30,565 nt of DNA. Source: a virus. Shown here in pieces: positions 8,179-15,483 of the stretch; position 1 is the stretch's first letter, and each line of letters opens with the position of its first letter. The notes under the pieces are model-generated. The model saw only the letters and a program-made list of their open reading frames with translations, was not told where the DNA came from and made no database searches. Where the stretch lies: positions 1 to 30,565 of the IMG/VR virus record IMGVR_UViG_3300027906_000085; one strand, 5' to 3'. The position numbers were made by a program, and so were the translations under genes.

Positions 8179-8925
8179 ATGAAATTATTAATAGATGCAG
8201 ACTACATAGTATATAAATGCTGTGCAGCAGCAGAAACAGAGATGGATTTCGGAGATGACGTTATAGTTGTTACTTCTAATTTCTCTGACGCTATGAAATG
8301 CGTAAAAAGAGATTTAGATCGAATCCAAAACGACTTAGGATCATTTGACGATGAGATGATCTTATTCTTTACAAGCCCTAATAATTTTAGGAAAAAAATT
8401 CTGCCCGATTACAAAGGTCATCGACAGAGAAAAAAGCCCTGTGGATTCAAAAGGGTCATACAGGAACTTAAGAAACAATACAGAGTTATCCTCAAAGATA
8501 CACTCGAAGCTGATGATTCTATAGGCATTTACGCTACAAAATATCCCGGAAACATTATTGTCTCTCCAGATAAGGACATGAGACAGATTCCCGGGAAACT
8601 ATATGACTTTAAAGAAACTGTAGAGATTACTTCAGACGAAGGAGCAAGATGGCATCTGATTCAGAGCATGGCAGGCGATAACACTGACGGTTACGCAGGA
8701 GTTCCCGGGATAGGAGTTAAGAAAGCAGAGAAAATCTTTGAAGAAAAAGGATACACATGGAAAGCAGTAGTTGAAACCTTTGTAGAGAAAGAGATGACTG
8801 AAGAGGATGCATTAACTAATGCAAGACTCGCAAGGATACTAACTACAAGTGACTACGACCATGACACTAAAGAACCAATACTTTGGACACCCCCAAATGA
8901 ATACGAAATTAAACGAAGGTCCTGA
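8179..8925 (+). CDS. 5'-3' exonuclease (T7 gp6-like, FEN family)
   Basis: The enzyme degrades host DNA and removes RNA primers. It has 248 residues. The FEN/5' nuclease acidic site is visible as LLIDADYI (Asp6, Asp8), LEADDSIG (Glu110, Asp112, Asp113), VSPDKDMRQIPG (Asp131, Asp133) and QSMAGDNTDGYAGVPGIG (Asp167, Asp170), the last running into the helix-3-turn-helix GVPGIGVKKAEKI that grips duplex DNA. The basic stretch LPDYKGHRQRKKPCGFKR fits the helical arch. It follows the polymerase gene by three bases, the T7 order gp5-gp6. The next gene starts inside its 3' end. Confidence 0.95.
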   Translation: MKLLIDADYIVYKCCAAAETEMDFGDDVIVVTSNFSDAMKCVKRDLDRIQNDLGSFDDEMILFFTSPNNFRKKILPDYKGHRQRKKPCGFKRVIQELKKQYRVILKDTLEADDSIGIYATKYPGNIIVSPDKDMRQIPGKLYDFKETVEITSDEGARWHLIQSMAGDNTDGYAGVPGIGVKKAEKIFEEKGYTWKAVVETFVEKEMTEEDALTNARLARILTTSDYDHDTKEPILWTPPNEYEIKRRS

Positions 8926-9112
8926 ATACTACCAGAGAGGGAACATAGAAGTATGGGATTTCATTAGAGATCAATCCCTGAACTATCACCTTGGAAATGT
9001 AATCAAATACGTATGTCGTGCTGGATATAAAGATGACGACTTAAAAGATTTAAAAAAAGCTGCCCATTATTTACTCAATGAAATCGAATCAAGAACAAGC
9101 AAGGGAATTTAG
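8897..9112 (+). CDS. DUF3310 protein (T7 gp1.7-like)
   Basis: A 71-residue protein with the full DUF3310 signature: GPEYYQRGNIEVWDFIRDQ, then LNYHLGNVIKYVCRAGYKDD and DLKKAAHYLLNEIE. In T7, gp1.7 has been described as a nucleotide kinase acting on dTMP and dGMP; most DUF3310 proteins are of unproven function. Here it sits directly before a MazG-like pyrophosphohydrolase and the ribonucleotide reductase genes, which supports a role in nucleotide supply. ATG 8897 is preferred because homology begins shortly after it; an in-frame ATG at 8849 would add 16 residues lying wholly inside the exonuclease gene. It overlaps the exonuclease by 29 bases and the next gene by 35. Confidence 0.88.
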   Translation: MNTKLNEGPEYYQRGNIEVWDFIRDQSLNYHLGNVIKYVCRAGYKDDDLKDLKKAAHYLLNEIESRTSKGI

Positions 9113-9452
9113 AAAGAAATACAACATTCAAAGTTCAGATAGTAAACCAGTTAGAACCTATCAACGTGACTTAATTAGAGAAGAGTTCATTGAGTTTATT
9201 GAAGCTGAAGGTATGTTGTTTAGAGAATCAGAGCGTTACAAGGAGGAATGTCTTAAAGAGTTAGCCGACCTTGTGTATGTCTGCTATCAATACGCTGCCA
9301 ATATGGGTTGGGATCTTGATAGAGCATTAGCACTAATACATGAAAGCAATCTTTCCAAGTTAGGTGAAGATGGCAAACCAATACTAAGAGAAGACGGAAA
9401 GATATTAAAAGGACCTAACTATAAAAAACCAAACTTACATTCACTCATCTAA
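9078..9452 (+). CDS. MazG-like nucleotide pyrophosphohydrolase
   Basis: A 124-residue all-alpha protein of the MazG / phosphoribosyl-ATP pyrophosphohydrolase-like superfamily. The metal-binding EExxE motif is in LIREEFIEFIEAEG (Glu35, Glu36, Glu39), followed by KELADLVYV with the ExxD pair (Glu61, Asp64). GWDLDRALALIHESNLSK is the family's C-terminal helix, and the end (GEDGKPILREDGKILKGPN) is the usual phage MazG-like tail. Such enzymes cleave NTPs or dNTPs to monophosphates and pyrophosphate; the substrate here is unknown. Context between DUF3310 and ribonucleotide reductase suggests nucleotide pool adjustment. Its stop is directly followed by the ATG of the reductase gene. Confidence 0.87.
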   Translation: MKSNQEQAREFRKKYNIQSSDSKPVRTYQRDLIREEFIEFIEAEGMLFRESERYKEECLKELADLVYVCYQYAANMGWDLDRALALIHESNLSKLGEDGKPILREDGKILKGPNYKKPNLHSLI

Positions 9453-10844
9453 ATGGCTAACAAAATTGCAAGGACTGGTCGAGTCCAATCATGGATTGAA
9501 AATCCTACTACCCGTCTACCCGTGTCATGCACAATCTTCAAAGTTGAAGATTCAATGGAAGGAACTGATGGAATCGAAGCGAGCTGGCGATTTGTGTCGC
9601 ATGCTCTCAGATATGGAGCAGGAGTTGCGGTCCACTTGTCGGACCTTAGACCCCAAGGAACAAAAACAATTAAGGGAACTGATACTCTCGTTGCATCAGG
9701 ACCCGTCTCATTCGCAAAAATTTACTCAACATTAAATGAAATTCTTAGAAGAGGTGGCACCTATAAAAATGGTGCGGTGGTTGCCCATCTTGATATTAAC
9801 CACGCCGATATTATTGACTTCGTGCAAGTCCCCAGAGAAGAACTCCCATGGATTAAACGATGTGTTAACCTCACCCCAGACCTCTGGCGTGATTCAGAAA
9901 CTGGAACAAAGGAAGCAATTATTAGAGGGATTGCTAGAGGAGACATCTGGCTCAGTAAAATAAAACATGATAGACATGGCAAACGGATCAGATCGAACGT
10001 CTGTCTTGAGGTTTACTTGCCCTCACGAGGCACATGCTTACTCCAACATATCAATCTCGGTGCCTGTAGAATCGGCGACTTACGCCCGGCTTTCCGTGAA
10101 GGCATGTCCGAGTTGTGCGACCTCCATGGCAGGACAGGTGTTGGAGAGTCTGGAGAGTATCTCAAACCAAAACATGACAGACAGGTAGGACTAGGAATGC
10201 TTGGCTTAGCCAACTTCTTAGCTCAAAACAATATTACATATGCCGAGTTCGGTAAGGCGCTGAAAGCAACTAATGATGCTCAGCCTTACGAAGGGTACGC
10301 TGGGTTAGCTGCTCGTGAACTTCTACTCGGCATACAAGAAGCAGCTAACATAGCTCGAGAGAACAACATGGAAAGAGCATTCGCTATAGCTCCAACTGCT
10401 AGTTGTTCTTACAGAAGTAGAGACCTTAACGGTAATACAAGTACACCAGAAATAGCACCTCCTATTAGCAGAGTTGTTGATAGAGATTCAGGTACGTTTG
10501 GTGTTGAGCAAGTTAAATATGGCGACGTCGAGATCGCATCTGAAGTCGGATGGGAGAGTTATAAATTAGTAGCAGATCAGATAATGATCATGCTCGATAG
10601 AACAGGATTGCTTCATGGCTATAGCTTCAACTCTTGGAGTGACATGGTGACATACGATGAGGCATTTATAGAAGAGTGGTTGAAATCACCACAAACTTCT
10701 CTCTATTATTCCTTACAAGTAATGAGTGATACGCAGGATAAGACAGATGCTTACGCAGCACTAGAAGATACCTCAGTTGAAGATTACTTAGCAGAAATAA
10801 TGAGTAATAAACCAGATGAAATCGGATGTGATTGTCAGCAATGA
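9453..10844 (+). CDS. Ribonucleotide reductase alpha subunit, compact class I type
   Basis: The catalytic subunit reduces ribonucleotides to deoxyribonucleotides; 463 residues against about 760 for E. coli NrdA. The thiyl-radical cysteine lies in SNVCLEVYLP (Cys184, matching E. coli NLCLE Cys439). The substrate-reducing pair is Cys26 (RLPVSCTIF) and Cys195 (GTCLLQHINLGAC). The phosphate loop is IAPTASCSY (312-320). A tyrosine pair (Tyr418-Tyr419, SLYYSLQV) matches E. coli Tyr730-Tyr731, the radical-transfer dyad of class I enzymes, and the C-terminus carries a Cys-x-Cys (459, 461) for re-reduction. No N-terminal ATP-cone is present, so overall activity control by ATP/dATP is probably lost. 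The adjacent beta-like gene supports class I rather than the class II label often given to such short cyanophage proteins. Confidence 0.92.
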   Translation: MANKIARTGRVQSWIENPTTRLPVSCTIFKVEDSMEGTDGIEASWRFVSHALRYGAGVAVHLSDLRPQGTKTIKGTDTLVASGPVSFAKIYSTLNEILRRGGTYKNGAVVAHLDINHADIIDFVQVPREELPWIKRCVNLTPDLWRDSETGTKEAIIRGIARGDIWLSKIKHDRHGKRIRSNVCLEVYLPSRGTCLLQHINLGACRIGDLRPAFREGMSELCDLHGRTGVGESGEYLKPKHDRQVGLGMLGLANFLAQNNITYAEFGKALKATNDAQPYEGYAGLAARELLLGIQEAANIARENNMERAFAIAPTASCSYRSRDLNGNTSTPEIAPPISRVVDRDSGTFGVEQVKYGDVEIASEVGWESYKLVADQIMIMLDRTGLLHGYSFNSWSDMVTYDEAFIEEWLKSPQTSLYYSLQVMSDTQDKTDAYAALEDTSVEDYLAEIMSNKPDEIGCDCQQ

Positions 10845-11554
10845 ACCCATATATAAAACTACTGTCCCGGAAAAGATCTTGGACACCCGTACAAACATCT
10901 AAAGGAGAGCTAAAAGATGGAGCAGAAGAAACCATCTTCCGTTGTCTTGCAATACGCCATATGGAGCTACCAGTTGGTACCTTCATTACGGAAGCACTTG
11001 ATAAGAATGTTCCCGACTCTGCCAGAGCACTTCTAGAGTCGAACGTTAAGGACGAGATCAAACATGACCTTGCTCTTAGCTACATCACCAAAGCACACGG
11101 CGTAAATGAAAAAGCTGAAGCCGAAGCATTACGCTTACGTGCAGCGTGGGAGGAACATCCAGATCACACAATATTAAAAGCACTAGTAGCAGAGAGAGCA
11201 ATCTTCTTTGTGATACTACCTTTCTTCAGATTCAATGGTGACGCAGGCTTGCGCACAATTTCGGCTGATATCTCGAGGGATGAACAAGTCCACGTGGCTT
11301 GTAACTCCTTGGTATCACTGGAGTTAGGACTAAAGCCTAGCCAATCATTAGACAAGCTAAGAAAGGCAACTATTAATTGGATAATGGAACCACTTAAGAA
11401 TAGTGCCGATAGATATTTGGACAAAAAATTTTGGCTAGATGCGAGCGATCGACTTATGTACGAAGGCAAAGCACCAGAATTTTCTCAGACCAAGGCAGCA
11501 AGAATGCCTGCATTTTTTGAACACTCGAATGTCAATCTCCCTCAATACTCTTAA
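10841..11554 (+). CDS. Ribonucleotide reductase beta subunit (NrdB-like, ferritin-like)
   Basis: The radical-generating partner of the preceding alpha subunit; 237 residues, much shorter than E. coli NrdB (about 375). Metal ligands of the R2 fold can be traced: KDEIKHD (Glu72, His75), VAERAIFF (Glu118), and SRDEQVH (Glu148, His151). The first ligand, Asp84 in E. coli, is most likely Glu42 in RHMELP. The residue four after His75, where E. coli has radical Tyr122, is Leu79; a tyrosine lies two residues later (Tyr81). A Glu first ligand and a missing radical tyrosine resemble class Ic (Mn/Fe) enzymes. ATG 10841 overlaps the alpha stop as ATGA, typical of coupled subunit translation; a TTG lies at 10832. 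Confidence 0.87.
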   Translation: MNPYIKLLSRKRSWTPVQTSKGELKDGAEETIFRCLAIRHMELPVGTFITEALDKNVPDSARALLESNVKDEIKHDLALSYITKAHGVNEKAEAEALRLRAAWEEHPDHTILKALVAERAIFFVILPFFRFNGDAGLRTISADISRDEQVHVACNSLVSLELGLKPSQSLDKLRKATINWIMEPLKNSADRYLDKKFWLDASDRLMYEGKAPEFSQTKAARMPAFFEHSNVNLPQYS

Positions 11555-11714
11555 GCTGCACAACGACAGACTTGATGAGTTATTAAAGAAGTTAGAACAG
11601 AACTTCGGGTGGAAACCTATCCATCCCAAAGAACCAATCGAATCAATTATGTATAGAGCTGGACAAGCCAGTGTAATTGATTACATCAAATCAATAGAAG
11701 AGGACGAAATCTAA
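11529..11714 (+). CDS. Small conserved-looking protein, unassigned
   Basis: A 61-residue protein with an amphipathic helical first half (TLKLHNDRLDELLKKLEQNF), then GWKPIHPKEPIESIMYRAG, and an acidic end SIEEDEI. ATG 11529 lies in the 3' end of the beta subunit gene (26-base overlap), and the stop overlaps the next gene's ATG by one base. The frame stays open upstream to 11439, but those residues are a shadow of the reductase gene. The overlap pattern on both sides argues that it is a real gene. I do not recognise the family; it sits where T7 has small virion or accessory genes before the portal. Confidence 0.65.
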   Translation: MSISLNTLKLHNDRLDELLKKLEQNFGWKPIHPKEPIESIMYRAGQASVIDYIKSIEEDEI

Positions 11715-11977
11715 TGTGTTTACCCGGAGGAGGCACGCCGCCGCCACCACCCCCATTACCACCAGCACCCCCACCACCACTACCTCCTGCTCCTACAGCA
11801 CCACCACCTGAGCCAGTTCAGAAAGAAGATATGAATGCTAAGGTGAGAAAAGCTAAGCAGGATCGTGGTAAGAAAAATCAGGGTCAATATAAAAGTGGAA
11901 CAGGTGACCAAAGAGTTGACCTAGATCCAAATGTGAACCCACAGAATAACTCCGGTAAAAGCGGAGGACTTAATTAA
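11714..11977 (+). CDS. Proline-rich small protein, possible virion protein (gp7.3 position)
   Basis: An 87-residue protein that begins Met-Cys-Leu-Pro followed by GGG and a proline/alanine tract of about 30 residues, then a basic, Gly/Asn-rich half (KVRKAKQDRGKKNQGQYKSG) and the end SGKSGGLN. T7 gp7.3, a small virion protein encoded directly before the portal, ends SSGGGINI, so the position and the C-terminal SGG-x-N motif agree. The Met-Cys-x-Pro start recurs in two other putative virion proteins in this window (18957 and 23509). A role in virion assembly or tail attachment is inferred from this, not shown. It abuts the portal gene with a one-base overlap. Confidence 0.68.
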   Translation: MCLPGGGTPPPPPPLPPAPPPPLPPAPTAPPPEPVQKEDMNAKVRKAKQDRGKKNQGQYKSGTGDQRVDLDPNVNPQNNSGKSGGLN

Positions 11978-13548
11978 TGTTAGCTCGTGAGAGATACAAT
12001 CAACTGGTAACAGATCGAAGACAATTCCTAGACAAAGCCGTTGATTGTTCAAAGCTCACGTTACCTTATTTAATTCAAGACGATACATCTTCAAGACCAA
12101 CACACGAGACTCTCAATATACCTTGGCAATCAGTTGGTTCTAAATGTGTAGTAGGACTTGCGGCAAAACTAATGCTCGCAATCCTACCTCCACAAGGAAC
12201 CTTCTTTAAGTTTCAGGTAAGAGAAGATAAGTTAGGTGAAGAGTTACCAACAGAAGCGAGGTCAGAACTTGACCTTTCTTTATCCAAGATGGAACGGATG
12301 GTCATGGACTATGTTGCTGCATCAAATGACAGAGTAGTAATACATCAAGCACTTAAACATTTAATTGTTGGTGGTAATGCTCTTTTATATATGGGTAAAG
12401 ATGGGATTAAGAACTACCCACTTAATAGGTATGTCGTCAATAGAGATGGAAATGGTAACGTCCTAGAAATAGTTACAAAGGAATTGATAAGTCGAGATGT
12501 ACTAGGTTTTGATGTCCCGAAGACACCACCTAACACAGGTATCGACGAAACAAAAGGTACACATACTGATGATGTCGAAGTTTACACGTGCGTGAAACTA
12601 GAGAACGGCAGATGGGTATGGTATCAAGAAGTAGAAGATAAGATAATCCCCGGCTCACGTAGTACAGCTCCTAAGAATGCAAGTCCATGGTTAGTCCTGA
12701 CTTTCAATTCAGTAGACGGAGAACAGTATGGACGTGGAAGAGTAGAAGAGTTCCTTGGTGATCTCAAATCTCTTGAAGGATTATCTCAAGCATTAGTAGA
12801 AGGAGCTGCGGCTGCGGCTAAGGTAATATTCCTAGTCAGTCCATCTTCAACTACAAAGCCAGCCACTATTGCAAAGGCTGGTAACGGAGCCATAGTTCAG
12901 GGTAGAGAAGAAGACGTAAAAGTTGTACAGGTAGGTAAGACTGCTGACTTCTCTACAGCTGCTAACGTGGCACAAACAATAGAGAGAAGATTGCTTGAAG
13001 CTTTCCTAGTTATGAACGTTAGGAATGCAGAAAGAGTAACAGCAGAAGAAGTTAGGCTAACTCAGTTAGAACTAGAGCAACAGCTCGGTGGCATCTTCAG
13101 TTTGTTAACTACATCTTTCCTTATACCTTATTTAGATAGAACTTTATTAGTACTACAAAGAACTAATGAACTACCTAAGTTACCTAAAGATATTATTAGA
13201 CCAGCAATTGTAGCCGGTGTTAATGCTTTAGGAAGAGGGCAAGACAGAGAAGCTTTGACAATGTTTATGGGAACTGTTGCACAGACAATAGGACCAGAAG
13301 CATTAGCAAGATTTATAAATCCTTTAGAAGCAATCAAACGTCTTGCAGCTGCACAAGGTATTGATGTGTTGAATCTTGTGAAGACTGAACAAGAACTACA
13401 AGGTGAGAAACAAGATCAGATGCAACAACAGCAACAGCAAACTCTCTTAGAACAAGCTGGTCAATTTGCTAATTCAAAGTTAGCTGATACAGAAAACATG
13501 CGAGGCATGGTAGAAGGACAACAACCACCACAACAACCTAATGAGTGA
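11977..13548 (+). CDS. Portal (head-tail connector) protein, T7 gp8-like
   Basis: The dodecameric portal through which DNA is packaged and ejected; 523 residues, close to T7 gp8 (536). Recognisable stretches are VGSKCVVGLAAKLMLAILPP (T7 has a similar LASKLMLALFP), ASPWLVLTFNSVDGEQYGRG, and RNAERVTAEEVRLTQLELEQ, the conserved 'ERVTAEEVR' region of podoviral portals. The C-terminus is glutamine-rich (a CAA/CAG tract near 13420-13450). It follows the proline-rich protein by overlap and precedes the scaffold, as in T7. The scaffold ATG lies eight bases before its end. Confidence 0.96.
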   Translation: MLARERYNQLVTDRRQFLDKAVDCSKLTLPYLIQDDTSSRPTHETLNIPWQSVGSKCVVGLAAKLMLAILPPQGTFFKFQVREDKLGEELPTEARSELDLSLSKMERMVMDYVAASNDRVVIHQALKHLIVGGNALLYMGKDGIKNYPLNRYVVNRDGNGNVLEIVTKELISRDVLGFDVPKTPPNTGIDETKGTHTDDVEVYTCVKLENGRWVWYQEVEDKIIPGSRSTAPKNASPWLVLTFNSVDGEQYGRGRVEEFLGDLKSLEGLSQALVEGAAAAAKVIFLVSPSSTTKPATIAKAGNGAIVQGREEDVKVVQVGKTADFSTAANVAQTIERRLLEAFLVMNVRNAERVTAEEVRLTQLELEQQLGGIFSLLTTSFLIPYLDRTLLVLQRTNELPKLPKDIIRPAIVAGVNALGRGQDREALTMFMGTVAQTIGPEALARFINPLEAIKRLAAAQGIDVLNLVKTEQELQGEKQDQMQQQQQQTLLEQAGQFANSKLADTENMRGMVEGQQPPQQPNE

Positions 13549-14332
13549 AACCTATTCATATGACAATACTCCTGAAACAGAAGTACTGACCGAAGAGGAA
13601 CAGGACTCTCTGAAAGTAGGAGAGGAGTTAGTAGAACAACAAGAAGGACTACTAGCTGGTAAATATAAAAATGCTGAAGATTTAGAAGCAGCTTACTTAT
13701 CGTTACAACAGAAACTTGGACAACAAGAAGAAGGAACTGAAGAAGAAGGAGACGAAGGATATACAGAAGAAGAAGAAAGTGATGAGGAGGTATCTGAAGA
13801 TGCTCCTGCGATCAGTTTGATCAATGAAGCATCTGCTGAATACTATGCCAATGATGGAGAACTTAGTGAGGACACAATAAATAAGTTCTCTGAGATGAGC
13901 AGCCAAGATTTGGTTAATGCTTACATGGAAATCCAAAGAAATAATCCACAAGCTCAACAGTCTTATGAGATGTCTGATGCAGAAGTTAACAGTGTTAAGA
14001 ATGCAGCAGGCGGAGAAGCTAATTACGACAGAGTAGTTCAGTGGGCTGCGGATAATCTTCCAGATTCACAGGTCAATGCATTCGATTCAGTAGTTGATAC
14101 TGGTAATCCAGCAGCTATTGGCATCGCTTTCCAAGGTCTTCAATCCGCATTCAATGAATCGAATGGATATGAAGGTCGAATGTTACAAGGCAGAGCTCCA
14201 TCATCTGCTGGAGAAACTTTTAGATCTCAAGCAGAACTTGTAGCAGCAATGGGAGATCCACGCTATGAAAACGATCCAGCTTACAGAGCTGATGTCGTAG
14301 CAAAATTAGAACAATCAGATTTAAACTTTTAA
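13541..14332 (+). CDS. Capsid assembly (scaffolding) protein, T7 gp9-like
   Basis: A 263-residue acidic protein that would direct prohead assembly and leave before packaging. The N-terminal third is very Glu/Asp-rich (EEQDSLKVGEELVEQQEG, then a long E/D tract around residues 65-90). The middle is helical (DLVNAYMEIQRNNPQAQQ), and the C-terminal part (PRYENDPAYRADVVAKLEQS) resembles the end of podoviral scaffolds that binds the capsid. Identification rests on position between portal and capsid, acidic composition and this C-terminal pattern. Length is slightly below T7 gp9 (307). The next gene starts three bases later and is not structural, so the host-manipulation cassette interrupts the T7 scaffold-capsid order here. 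Confidence 0.92.
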   Translation: MSETYSYDNTPETEVLTEEEQDSLKVGEELVEQQEGLLAGKYKNAEDLEAAYLSLQQKLGQQEEGTEEEGDEGYTEEEESDEEVSEDAPAISLINEASAEYYANDGELSEDTINKFSEMSSQDLVNAYMEIQRNNPQAQQSYEMSDAEVNSVKNAAGGEANYDRVVQWAADNLPDSQVNAFDSVVDTGNPAAIGIAFQGLQSAFNESNGYEGRMLQGRAPSSAGETFRSQAELVAAMGDPRYENDPAYRADVVAKLEQSDLNF

Positions 14333-14335
14333 GTC

Positions 14336-14857
14336 ATGTACCAACCCTCTTACTGGGTCCATGGCAATATAAAATTTCCAGAAAAGGAAATCAATCAAGT
14401 CGTTAGTGAGTTAAAAAGACTTGGCAAGGAGCTGATTGTACGTGGATACCCAGTCATCTCTTCTTATTATTTCAAGCACTTTAGTAGACCAGATAAAATT
14501 TGGTCAGATAAATACGGAGAAATAATCAAGGACATTACTAAGAACCTTGGATTATATTCAACTACTAAGTATGACTTTGAGTATTGGTCACAGCTTTACA
14601 CTAACGGTACAGAACACAAAGCCCACCATCACGGATTAGGCGATAGCATATCATTTGTTCATTTTATTAAACCTGACAAAGAAAAATCTTTTAAATTTCT
14701 AACTAACGAGAGAGAAGAATGGACACCACCAGAACAAAATGAAGGTGATCTTATTTACTTTCCAGCTTGGTGTTGGCACCAAGTTTCACCAGTTATAACA
14801 GACGAAAGATTAGTAGTTGCAGGGAATATAAAGATTACATATATAGATGAAAACTAG
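14336..14857 (+). CDS. 2OG-Fe(II) oxygenase-like protein 4
   Basis: A 173-residue protein with the C-terminal oxygenase pattern: YWSQLYTNGTEHKAHHHG (His97-His99 region, first metal ligands), DSISFVHFIKP as a core strand, GDLIYFPAWCWHQVSPV with the distal histidine (His148), and ITDERLVVAGNIKIT with a candidate 2-oxoglutarate-binding arginine (Arg158). The clear acidic partner of an HxD motif is missing, so activity is less certain than for protein 2. It begins three bases after the scaffold stop, and its last codons overlap the hli start, so scaffold, this gene and hli may be read from one transcript. Substrate unknown. Confidence 0.65.
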   Translation: MYQPSYWVHGNIKFPEKEINQVVSELKRLGKELIVRGYPVISSYYFKHFSRPDKIWSDKYGEIIKDITKNLGLYSTTKYDFEYWSQLYTNGTEHKAHHHGLGDSISFVHFIKPDKEKSFKFLTNEREEWTPPEQNEGDLIYFPAWCWHQVSPVITDERLVVAGNIKITYIDEN

Positions 14858-15068
14858 AGATTTAGACAATTTACTTTACAACGAATACCCTTACGAACCA
14901 CCAATAAGAGTTATGTCACACAACGCAGATTGCGATGGCAATCATTCACACAATCCAATTATGACACCCGAAGCAGAAAGATTTAATGGCTGGTTAGCCA
15001 TGCTCGGTTTCGTAGCAGCCGTAGGCGCTTACGTAACAACAGGACAAATCATCCCCGGAATATTTTAA
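14847..15068 (+). CDS. High-light-inducible (Hli) protein
   Basis: A 73-residue single-helix chlorophyll-binding stress protein that would sit in the host thylakoid and protect photosystem II during infection. The Hli signature is clear: AERFNGWLAMLGFVAAVGAY at residues 43-62, containing the chlorophyll-binding ExxNGxxAMxGF core, followed by VTTGQIIPG. It has one transmembrane helix. The N-terminal extension is unusual, with a His/Asp/Cys cluster (MSHNADCDGNHSHN, residues 23-36) just before the helix. Its start overlaps the oxygenase stop. A terminator-like hairpin follows within ten bases, which may set its expression apart from psbA. Confidence 0.94.
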   Translation: MKTRDLDNLLYNEYPYEPPIRVMSHNADCDGNHSHNPIMTPEAERFNGWLAMLGFVAAVGAYVTTGQIIPGIF

Positions 15069-15074
15069 AGAACA

Positions 15075-15114
15075 GGCGGCTCGAATCGTATCGTACACCG
15101 CCACACTTTTTTTT
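15075..15114 (+). terminator. Probable intrinsic terminator after hli
   Basis: A GGCGG (15075-15079) and CCGCC (15098-15102) stem with an 18-base loop that can form a further CGA/TCG pairing, followed four bases later by eight T residues (15107-15114). The loop is long for a classic terminator, so strength is uncertain. It would partly separate the hli transcript from the porin-like gene and psbA. Confidence 0.55.
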
Positions 15115-15129
15115 ATTCTTAAATATTTA

Positions 15130-15483
15130 ATGAAAAATTTAATTGTACTTGCAGTAGCAGCATCAGCATCACCAGTACTAGCTGGTCCTTACGTGAACGT
15201 AGAGACTAGATCTAACTTCACTGGTTCTGATTATCAAGCAACAGCATCTGACCTACACTTAGGTTGGGAAGGAGAAGCTAAAGATCTTTCTTATTACATA
15301 CAAGGTGGTAAGACAATCAAAGCTGACGATGGTAAAGACTCAGCCTCTAACTGGTCTGGTAAGACAGGAGCTAGTTTCCCTGTTTCAGAAAAGTTAAAAG
15401 TTTATGGTGAGCTAAACTTCGCACAAGTCGAAGGCGCTGACAATAACTGGGGTACAAAATTAGGAACTAAGTTTACTTTCTAA
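15130..15483 (+). CDS. Secreted beta-rich, porin-like protein, function unknown
   Basis: A 117-residue protein with a clear signal peptide: MKN, a hydrophobic run [13 protein letters not shown] and a cleavage site VLA|G near residue 18. The mature part starts [12 protein letters not shown] and alternates polar and hydrophobic residues in beta-strand fashion ([25 protein letters not shown]), with glycines at turns. It ends KLGTKFTF with a terminal Phe, matching the outer-membrane beta-barrel end signal recognised by BAM. About 99 mature residues suit only a small or multimeric barrel. I recall similar 'GPYVNVE' proteins in marine cyanophages, without assigned function. It ends in TAATG overlap with psbA, so the two are translationally linked. 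Outer-membrane location is inferred. Confidence 0.7.
   Translation: MKNLIVLAVAASASPVLAGPYVNVETRSNFTGSDYQATASDLHLGWEGEAKDLSYYIQGGKTIKADDGKDSASNWSGKTGASFPVSEKLKVYGELNFAQVEGADNNWGTKLGTKFTF

Noticed and set aside
9453-10844. Class II (B12-dependent) RNR reading suggested by short length
   Set aside because: The Tyr-Tyr dyad and the overlapping beta-like gene point to class I.
10666-11061. 131-codon minus-strand frame over the alpha/beta reductase junction
   Set aside because: Shadow of two clearly recognised genes, with no start context or family resemblance.
13703-13957. Minus-strand frame rich in Phe and Ser opposite the scaffold gene
   Set aside because: The composition is the reverse complement of the Glu-rich scaffold codons, so it is an artefact.
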